From positions 40,394,001 to 40,458,000 of the forward strand of contig NC_134539.1 in the NCBI RefSeq assembly GCF_050624435.1: a stretch of DNA of 64,000 nucleotides. Direction: 5' to 3'. Under the pieces are notes generated by a model, which was given only the letters and a program-made list of their open reading frames with translations, made no database searches and was not told the DNA's origin. Source of the stretch: Tenrec ecaudatus (taxonomy: Eukaryota; Chordata; Mammalia; Afrosoricida; Tenrecidae). Both the position numbers and the translations under genes were made by a program. This document shows, piece after piece, positions 55,690-64,000 of this stretch (positions are counted from its first letter, which is position 1; each line of letters opens with the position of its first letter).

Positions 55690-56935
55690 CATAAGGTCAG
55701 TTCTGATTCATAGTGATACTATGAACAACACAATGGAATACTGTAGCATTCTTGCAGTCACTCTAGCAAGCTTTTTCTTGCACATAAATAATTAAAAATA
55801 CTATGCCTTTGAACTGACACACCTTTGTTCTCAAGTGACATTATTTTGTCCTTGAGCACTTCAACCTGACTTTTGTAGATTTTTTTCCCCAAAGGAATAC
55901 ATCATTTGATTTCTTGACTGTTGCATCTGTGGGCATTGTTGGGGATCCCAATAGAATGCAGTGCATGACAGGATCAATCTTTTCTTTATTATGCTGTTGC
56001 ACAATTAGCCAATTGTGGGGTTTCTTGTTGGCTTGATATTTTCTTGAGGTGTAATCCATAATGGTGTCCTTAGTCTGATGTTCCTCAGGAAACACGTCAA
56101 GTTCTCTTCACTTTCAAACGTACATGTGTGTCATCTGTGTATTGCTTATTGTTAATGAGCCTTTTTCCAATCCTGATGCTTTGTTCTTCTTTTTTGTAAT
56201 CTAGCTTCTCAGATTATTTGCTATGGATAAAGACTGAGTAAGTTTGGTATAATGGTACCAGAATGGCTGCAGGTTGGCCAGTTCTTTTTGGTACAGTGAC
56301 TGTCTTTGGTACAGTATGCCTTGCATCTCTTTTGGATGCTTCTTGCATCATTCAAGATTTACATAAAACTTTCAATATTGGAACGTGAACGTTAAATTTG
56401 TTTTCAGTTCCTTCAGCTTGAGCAATGCTGAATACATTATTGTCTCCTTGATTTTATAACTCTAGGTCTTTGCACACACCACTTTAATGTTTGTCTTTGT
56501 CTTTCTTGTGCTTACTTTAATTTGCTTCAGTTTCAACTTGAATTTGTACACAGCAACTCCTGCTTTTTTCTGCAGTTAGCTCCAGTCTTCTTCTGAATGA
56601 TGATCTCTAGTTTTTCCCACCATCTCTTTCCACTAATGTAGTTGTCTGAGGCACACATTAGGTCCCAATGTGACATTTTGCCCCTGTTCATTCCCCTCTG
56701 CAATGTGCATGCAGTTAATTACCATTTATGTTGTAGAAAACAGGTATTTGCAATGAATAAATCATTAGTCTTGCAAAATTCTATCCTGTGATTTCTGGTG
56801 TCATTTCTAACACTTGGGCCATATTTCCCCACTTCTCCTTCTTCTTCTTTCTTCCCAACTTTTTATCCCAACCCCAAGTAACTCTAATTGCTTCTTGATT
56901 GAGTGTTTGATCAATTCCAGACTTCAAAACATGAT
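55690..56935 (-). mobile_element. RTE LINE copy, antisense
   Basis: Reversed RTE text: 'ggtcagttctgattcatagt' (3' end), 'catttgatttcttgactgtt', 'gagcctttttccaatcctga', 'gtctttgcacacaccacttt', 'catctctttccactaatgta', 'tcttgcaaaattctatcctg' and 'gagtgtttgatcaattccag'. Internal deletions and rearranged patches occur at about 56,260-56,560. Confidence 0.8.
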
Positions 56936-57234
56936 TTTTAAAATTATGTGTGTATGAGCAATAAACTTCTGAGAAGCTAAACTATGATCCTTGTGCTTAA
57001 ACCTAGTTTTTCTAATTCTGCCAGAATTCTTAGTTATAATAAGTAGAGGATTAGATAAATTATTCAATATCCATAACATATATCATTGTGAAAATTGAGT
57101 GGTAGATAGATGTACAGCTAAATAGGTATAGAAGATTTACTGTTAATTGAGAAAAGCAAAAATCCCTCTTAAAACATCGCTTTGTTTACTCTATGAAATA
57201 GAAAGTATTATATGACAGCATGCCTTTATAAAAG

Positions 57235-57265
<31 letters not shown>

Positions 57266-59940
57266 TTGTGTGTGTGTGTACCTGGTTGATCTGCACATGT
57301 AATCAATACTTTCAAAACTCTTTATAATTTTTATGAATTAACATTAATAGATTAATATTTATTTTTCTTCAAACCTCAGCCATATATTACACCTCATCCT
57401 GGTCAACATATCCTTTTCTGTATGTTTGATCATTGTCTTTCAAGTAGGAGGTAGATTATGAGAACTCAGATCCACAGGTATTTATTTCAGAGCCTGAGTG
57501 TCTGAATTGCATTGTAGATATTCACAAGATATTGCCCCTTTCAATGCTCTGACTCATTTTTCTGGTTTTTAATTCCACAAGCTAAATATAAAAAAATTGT
57601 GCTTCCACAAAATCTGAATACATCATATAATCCTGCACCATTGCATTTGAGAAATTTAGCAAAACAGGTGACAGAAGAAGCAGGTTTGAGGGGAAAATAA
57701 TAAGGCCTGTTAGGGAAAAATTGAATTCTATTGTAGGGTCCTATATATATCAGCAGAGTGACAAGTCTTGACTGGGATAATTTATCCATTTTTCTCTCTC
57801 TCTGAGGGTAGGTGAGTGGTTGAATTAAAAGAAGAGGTTGGGGCATGAGGGTGGGAGACAGAACCTGGTTGTCAATGGATAATATTCCATGAGGCTTAAT
57901 TTAATATTCTCATCCATCTCAATATGAGATATTGAAATTCAAAGAATAAATAAAGAAAAATTCTTTAAGAGATGTTTAAGACATCAGAATCTAAATTGGA
58001 GATATTTGATACCAAAAGAGGGTGGGAATACATTTTATAGCAATTCTGGGTAGGAAACAAAAATGGATATTGCAGACTTTTAGTTAGAATAAAGCGTTTC
58101 ACTACATAACATCAGCTTTAATGTAAGTTCCAAAACACATGGCAAAAAGGTCTACTACTAGTATTTGATTGTGCTTCTTCCCACCCCTCAGAAACAATGT
58201 GGATACACTATAATGCAGCTCCTGTTAAGCAAATAGAAACCCCCCCATTTCCATATTTAACAGGACCCTTGTAGTACTGTGAGGTGACTAGCATATAGCG
58301 TGTAAGCCACATGAGCTCTAGTGGAAAGGTGTTCTGGCTGCACTGGGAATCTAAATGTATTTGCCTTTTCAAAACAATGAAAACTGAGGGATGGGATAAG
58401 CATATCGGGGATATCACAGTGAAATGAAATCATTTATGATTAATTATGCTTTAATTAAAATATATGTTCTATTTGTTTAAAAAAATGTCTGTATTATTCT
58501 AGAGACAATTTAACCCTGGAAGCAAAACAGAAGAGGGAGGTTCTTCTCTCAGCAAACGTGCATCCCAATGAGCCACCACTTTAGCAGCAAGATCGTCTTT
58601 CATGTATTTATACCTGTTTTAGCATATGACAGTTTGAATGTATATTGCTAAGATTTATATGATAGGGTGTTGTACTATCTTCATTGTCTCATCTATTGTT
58701 TTATTTTCTTCCCTACAGATAACATAAATCAAAACCTTAATGCCAAAGAACCTAATTGTACGTCTTGCAATTCTGCATCATTAGCAGAGAGTGCCACACA
58801 TGAACAATGCTTTATGTATTTTAATGCCTTATTTGCCTCTTTTTTAAGATAACACAAAATGACAATCAGCTTAGGAACTCATACATGGCAGATTTTCAAT
58901 GTACTCTTATATCAGTTTAGGTGCTATATATGAAACCTGATGAGCCTAGTAATAACTTTAGAAGGCAGGGTTATCAAAGGAGTGCCGATTTCAGCAGGAA
59001 AGCAAACCATCCACAACTGGCAATCTCTGTAGACTGCCAAAGCACCCAAAATCCCATTCTGCAAAGTAGTAATCTTTTATGTTCCAATAAAAGCTAACTC
59101 TTTTTGGAATAGCTGTTGTGCTTGTAATTGCACACTCCGAAGCTAATTTGCATAATATTGCCAAGGACCACAGAAATCATGCTAATAAAAAAGGTAATTT
59201 AAGATGACTAGAAAGACATTTGTTTCTCGACTGCTCTGTTTTCACTCATTTCACATCCGATTATGAAGCACCGACTATGGAACTGACACATACAAGTGGT
59301 AAAATAGGTCAATATTTTAGTGCTAAGATTAATAAACAGGCAGTGGGCGTAGTGTTTGATAGTTCTCACTACAGATAAATACATCAGACATGGCAGGTGA
59401 AGGCTGGTAGGCTGGGGGTGGGCGTCAGGAAAGCGATGACGATGAGATGATATTTGAGGCATTAGAAACCAACGATGTAGAATCGGGGGGACAGAACATT
59501 CTGTGCAGTAGCACAAATGCATAAGAAAATTAGCAATCTTCATTTTGAAAATTTTCAAAAGATTGTTTAGGTTGTCTAAGTGTGGGAAAGCATGAAAAAT
59601 GGAGTAAACAATGGGACACTAGGGGAGCATTTAATGATATATTTATATGTCTTATTAAAACTTTGGTTTTTAATGCTGAAAGTAATCAAAAGTCACTGAA
59701 AAGTATATACCAGAATATATCCCAATCGGATTCACATTTAAAAATAATCATTGTAGAGAATATTTTACAAAGATAAACATACCAGAATGTGTTTGGATTC
59801 CCTGCAGTAATCAAGATGAGGGAGAACATAGGCCAAAATTAGTTTAAAGGAAAGGAGATGGAGAGAATGAGGACAAATTATGAGGTATTCAGACAGCAGA
59901 TTGACCCAATCTCATGAAAAAAGAATGAATAAAGATTTTA
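56936..59940. other. Repeat-poor 3-kb island
   Basis: Apart from a (TG)n tract at 57,233-57,280 I see no young repeat and no gene. The 101- and 116-codon minus frames (57,541-57,846; 59,208-59,558) have no identifiable domain. 59,130-59,190 contains octamer-like TTTGCATAAT and ATGCTAAT words, compatible with but not proof of a regulatory element. Confidence 0.45.
57233..57280. repeat. (TG)n microsatellite with TTTG interruptions
   Basis: Three TG blocks separated by single extra T residues. Confidence 0.95.
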
Positions 59941-61410
59941 TATGGTGACCAGACGTTGTGTTTTTGGCGGGACAGTCCCCGATTTTGGACAATTTGTCCC
60001 ACGTCCCGAGGCGTTTTTAAAAAGTCCGGATTTTTTGGACAGAATGTAGGACAAGCTAAGGGACGGCGGGAGAACGGGAAGGGAATATACATAACTCCAT
60101 TCAAACAGCTGCTGATTTGTTACCCGTAGATGTGGAAAATATTTTTATTAAAATATATTCTTATTTATATATATACACTATGCGCTTTGAAATGCTTAAA
60201 AATTTTTGTGAAACTGCAGAAGTCAAATATCAGAAAATACTTGGATATTGTAAAACGAGCTGGTTAGCTCTTTTGCCAGCTGTCGAAATAATTTTGAAAA
60301 TATACGATCCTTTGAAATCCTACTTTCTATCACAGGATAAATTTCCTAGAATTTTAGAAGAGTTTTTTGAAAAAGAATCTTCAAAAATTTGGCTAAAGTT
60401 TGTACACAATCAAGCAGCCCTTTTTCAAAATGCTATAAAACTTATTGAAGGTGACAAAATTTAGGTAATCGAAGTAGAAAATGATGTTAATAATTTAAAG
60501 TTTCAGTGTCAAGAGCGGTTAGAAAATAATTTTCTTCCATTAACTATCCTTAAGAGTATATATAAGCCAGCTAGAAGAACAAGGTGCAATAAATTGTGCG
60601 GATATCATGAATCACGTTAAAAAGTTCTATAGTAAATGCATAGATTATTTAGAAGAGTGGATGGTACATTACAATGATATTGAACATTTTCATTGGGTTA
60701 CATATTTTCATTGGGTTACATTAAAACAATACCTTAATTGGAATGATGTGCAAAAATCATTAGATCATATTACTCAAAATTTCCCATATAGTAATATTTC
60801 TGAAAGGATCTTTTCAGTGAGATATCATTATTAAAATATATATACTGATAAGGGAAAGGTTAAATCTTTAGAATCAGCAAAAATCACAATAGAGAACAAA
60901 TGGTTAGAAATATTTCACCATTTTGAAACAAACCATGTTCCATACAATAAGGCACTAAAATTGTGGAATACACACTGTCCTTACCAGGAACTAATGCTGC
61001 AACCGAACGCATTTTTTCTATGGTAAATAAAGTGTGGATATCAGAAAGATTGCAATTAAGTGTTGAGACTTTGAAAGCCATTTTATGTGTGAAATATAAT
61101 TTAACAAATTTTTGTGAAAATTTTCATGACATTTTTTTTCATGACATTTTAAACAACAGCAATCTACTAAAAAATTTACTCAACTGAGAAATATGCCTGA
61201 GAATAAAATAATACTATACATAATTTTAAAAATATATTATATTTTTAATTGTACTTATGTTGAAATTTTAAAAAATATATTGCAATACTATTTTTGTGTT
61301 CTATGAAAATTTTTGTTGCTCCATGTAGACCAAATTTTTAATCAAGAACCGCACCCCACCCCCAGGTCAATGGTGCCCCGCTTTACCAATGTTAAAATCT
61401 GGTCATCTTA
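59941..61410 (+). mobile_element. hAT DNA transposon with decayed transposase
   Basis: The left end TATGGTGACCAGAC and the reversed right end TAAGATGACCAGAT agree at 11 of 14, the inverted repeats of a hAT element. Subterminal text ('gggacagtccccgattttgg', 'aatttgtcccacgtcccg') is shared with the MITE at 44.3 kb. The interior encodes the C-terminal part of a hAT transposase. At 1.47 kb it is shorter than an autonomous hAT (about 2.5-3 kb), so the 5' coding region is deleted. Flanking 8-mers do not match clearly. The ends resemble mammalian OposCharlie-type hATs; that name is a suggestion only. Confidence 0.8.
60117..61187 (+). pseudogene. hAT transposase, C-terminal half, frameshifted
   Basis: A hAT transposase cuts and pastes by an RNase-H-like fold and dimerises through its C-terminus. 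Three open pieces are collinear. 60,117-60,464 (115 aa) contains K-T-S-W-L-A-L-L-P-A-V-E and D-P-L-K-S-Y-F-L-S, a conserved block of this hAT group. 60,607-60,834 (75 aa) includes a direct duplication, F-H-W-V-T-Y-F-H-W-V-T. 60,963-61,187 (74 aa) carries N-A-A-T-E-R-I-F-S-M-V-N-K and L-S-V-E-T-L-K-A-I-L, the hAT C-terminal dimerisation motif. The BED zinc finger and N-terminal part of the catalytic domain are missing. Stops between pieces show it is dead. Long A/T-biased codon use resembles the surroundings. Confidence 0.85.
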
Positions 61411-61619
61411 CTAAAAAAATAAGTATGAATATGCTTATGAAAACAGATGTGGTTTGTTATTCAAAACTCAGATTCTGTCTGAAATATAATGTTCAGTTTT
61501 AACAATGAAGGATTAATCTAATAGAATGGATATGCTTTTATTTAGTGGGTTTAGTACATTTTAGCCAATAATTTTTAGTAAGACATATGTGATGTTATAT
61601 GTTGTATAAAGGAGTCATG
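61411..61619. other. Short unique spacer
   Basis: AT-rich, nothing recognised. Confidence 0.5.
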
Positions 61620-61830
61620 TTGGCATTGCAGTTAACTTCTTGGCTGCTATCAAAAGGTCAATGTTTAAGATCAAGGGCATAGCTGAGGAAAAAAGATATG
61701 GCAGTTCTGTTCCATAAAGATTACATCTTTGGAAAACTTCTCGGGTAGTTTGACGCTGTCCTATAGGATTGCTAAGAGTTGAAATCAACTCAATGACAAT
61801 GAGTTTGAGTTTTTTGGGTTATGTGTTTCA
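61620..61830 (+). mobile_element. AfroSINE, plus strand, near full length
   Basis: 'ggcattgcagttaacttctt', 'ggctgctatcaaaaggtcaa', 'atatggcagttctgttccat', 'aaagattacatctttggaaa', 'cgctgtcctataggattgct' and the tail 'atgacaatgagtttgagttt'. Confidence 0.9.
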
Positions 61831-61861
61831 TAAGACTAAATTCTATCTATATGTTCTTTTT

Positions 61862-61981
61862 TAATATCATTGTATTGGGGGGCACATACAACTCGTATCA
61901 CAATACATACACAAATCAACTCTATAAAGCACATTAGTACATTTGTTACCCTCATAATTCTCAAAACATTTGTTCTCCACG
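61862..61981 (-). mobile_element. L1 3' end fragment, antisense, short
   Basis: 'atcattgtattggggggcac' to 'tctcaaaacatttgttctcc', the terminal 120 bp only. Confidence 0.85.
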
Positions 61982-62030
61982 ATGATGCTTCTTTATAAAA
62001 AATCCATTCTGCCACTCTGTGGCTTTTTTT

Positions 62031-62808
62031 TTTTTAGCACGTTTGTACATTCATTGCTCTTATCATTCTCGAAACATTTGCTCTCCACTTAAGCCCCTAG
62101 TATCAGCTCCTCATTTTTCCCTTCCCTCCCTGCTCCCTCTCCCTCATGAACCCCTGATAATTTATAAATTATTATTTTGTCATATCTTGCCCTGTCCCAC
62201 ATCTCCTCACCCACTTTTCTGTTGTATGTCCCCCAGGGAGGAGGTTATACGTAGATCCTTGTAATTGGTTCCCCCTTTCCAAACCACCCTCCCTCCACCC
62301 TCCCAGTATCGCCACTCACACCACTGGTCCTGAAGGGATCATCGGCTCTGGATTTCCTGTGTTTTCATTTCCTATCTGTACCAGTGTACATCCTCTGGTT
62401 TAGCCATATTTCTAAGGTAGAATTGGGATCATTATAGGGGGTGGGGTGGCGGGAGGAAGCATTTAGGAAAGGAAAGTTGTATGTTTCATTGTTGCTACCT
62501 GACTGGCTCATCTCCTCCCGGAGATCCTTCTGTAAGGGGATGTCCAGTGGCCTAATGGGCTTGGGGTCTCCACTCCACACTCCTCCCTCATTAACAATGG
62601 TATGATTTTTTATTCTGATGATGCCTGATACCTGATCCCTTCGACACCTCGTGATCGCACAGGCTCGTGTGTTTTTTCCATTTGGGCTTTGTTGCTTCTG
62701 AGCTTAATGGCTGCTTGTTTATCTTCAAGCCTTTCAGACTCCAGATGCTATATCTTTTGATAGCCAGGTATCATAAGCTTTCTTCACCACAATTGCTTAT
62801 GCACCATA
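62031..62808 (-). mobile_element. L1 3'UTR fragment, antisense
   Basis: A T-run then 'agcacgtttgtacattcatt', 'cacttaagcccctagtatca', 'cacccacttttctgttgtat', 'cactggtcctgaagggatca', 'gacacctcgtgatcgcacag' and 'tcttcaccacaattgcttat'. The terminal ~60 bp of the L1 3' end are absent, although a T-run is present at the left. Confidence 0.92.
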
Positions 62809-63642
62809 TGTCTGAGAGATTTTGCTCATATTATTTTGTTATAATGATAAAAGATGTTGATATCTGTAAAGTTCTTAATTCAATTCCTGGAATACTGTAT
62901 GTGTGTTTTATTTCTTTAAAGAACAAACATTATAAAACAGTGGATACAAGGAAAGTGTTTCTACTATTGTCTTCAGTGTACATATACTTTCAAATATAAC
63001 ATTTCAGAAAGCATAAATGGGGTAGCTAAATTAAAACATACATGGAAATTTTAAGTGAACTCTTCCACTGAAACACTTAATAATATTTGGGAAGTTTCCT
63101 AATAGTTCTGAAGATGGCAATGGTATTATATGGTATTTATCATCTGAGCAATGGAAATGCTAAATGAATAATTCAACATATAACCATTACATTGAATCAA
63201 ATCTAGAAAATTATGTAGCCCTTTGTTCCTCCTGAAAATTGATAAATCTACTTTTTGCACTTACCAAAATATATTGAATTAATTCAGTAAAAAGATGTCT
63301 ATCCCCTAATTTAGACTACAAGGAGCTTTAAACAAGTGATTCCATTTTATTGCTCTACATTTGATCATTAGGAAATATATTACGTGATGACACATCTACA
63401 TCATTAAGATAGATTATTATAAGAAGTATTATTGAATATGTGGATATCCTACCATATTATCTTTCTACATTAATTTATTCATTTTGTAAATTTTATTTAA
63501 AATTTTCTACCACCTATTAGCCAATTTATTGTACTGTAAGTGGCTTATATGCTTCAATGATTCTGGGAGTTATTTTCCTTCAAATACTGGTAGAATTACA
63601 CATGATGGACAGGTTTCAGAAAACATACTTAAGACACTTGAG
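62809..63642. other. AT-rich DNA, no gene
   Basis: No repeat or gene recognised. Confidence 0.45.
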
Positions 63643-63870
63643 TTCTTGGTATCAACTCATTCCTTTCTCCCTCCTTTATGAACCTTGATAATTTATAATT
63701 GTTTTTCATGCCTTATACTGACCACTGTACCAAGGGCTCAAGTAGAAATAAAATGTTTTGAAAATGATGATGGCAATATATCTATAGATGTGCTTGACAA
63801 AATGGTTGTATGTATGGATTGAGATAAGAGTTGTACAAGCCCCCAATAAAATGATTTAAAGAAATAAAAA
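63643..63870 (+). mobile_element. Small twin-primed L1 (5' inversion)
   Basis: 63,643-63,730 is antisense L1 3'UTR ('ttcttggtatcaactcattc' to 'ccttatactgaccactgt'). 63,731-63,870 is the sense L1 end ('accaagggctcaagtagaaa' to 'gcccccaataaaatgattta'). The two parts meet at the same consensus point with an ACCAAG overlap. TTAAGACACTTGAG (63,629-63,642) and TTAAGATACATGAG (63,875-63,888), 12 of 14, form the target duplication. Confidence 0.9.
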
Positions 63871-64000
63871 ACATTTAAGATACATGAGGACAAAAAGCCT
63901 CTATTCTGCTTCCTAAGATAAGTCAATGATAACACTATGATTGGTGCATATGTTTCAAGATTTTTATACGCTTATTTTAGACATTTCATTTGTAGTTCTC

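Overview
The window looks like AT-rich, gene-poor nuclear DNA from an afrotherian mammal, most likely a tenrec. tRNA-derived SINEs of AfroSINE type and a BovB-like RTE LINE of afrotherian type occur throughout, together with a lineage-typical L1 that has a long 3'UTR. At least three copies match SPIN-type hAT transposons, which among afrotherians are known from tenrec. The species call is an inference from repeat content, and no database search was possible. I found no host protein-coding exon, rRNA, tRNA gene or CRISPR array. The longer open frames fall inside repeats, in the L1 5'/3'UTRs or in LTRs.

Layout. 0-10 kb: RTE 3' end, a minus-strand LTR-like unit, an antisense L1 tail, an antisense RTE copy, a tail-to-tail SINE pair, and an ancient L1 split by an ERV-like segment. 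10-20 kb: SINE and LTR cluster, then a 2.9-kb antisense RTE copy interrupted by an L1 tail (16-bp target duplication) and an ERVL-type LTR (5-bp duplication), then an antisense L1 tail and two more LTRs. 20-24 kb: SINEs, one split by a SPIN copy with a perfect 8-bp duplication, then a repeat-poor island. 24.2-32.75 kb: a near-full-length, dead L1 (5'UTR, ORF1, ORF2, 2-kb 3'UTR) with a candidate 9-bp duplication and another L1 tail nested in ORF2. 33-41 kb: MaLR-type LTR, RTE, an old antisense L1M with a SPIN copy, a SINE, an MIR, and a long unique stretch. 41-49 kb: two mariner relics of one family, SINEs, RTE, SPIN, an L1 tail carrying a hAT MITE, a twin-primed L1 and an ERVL-type LTR. 50-64 kb: SINEs, one with a 122-bp tRNA-like insert, L1 tails in both orientations, RTE, a 1.47-kb hAT element with a broken transposase, and a second small twin-primed L1.

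Nothing here works as a gene network. The content is a stratigraphy of insertions: ancient MIR and L1M; RTE, MaLR and ERVL LTRs; then AfroSINEs and young L1 tails, with at least one SPIN copy postdating the AfroSINE it split. The most interesting items are the hAT relic with its own MITE 15 kb away, the mariner pair, the SPIN copies, the 122-bp tRNA-like insert, and the twin-primed L1 copies. I see no evidence for a wholly new biological system.
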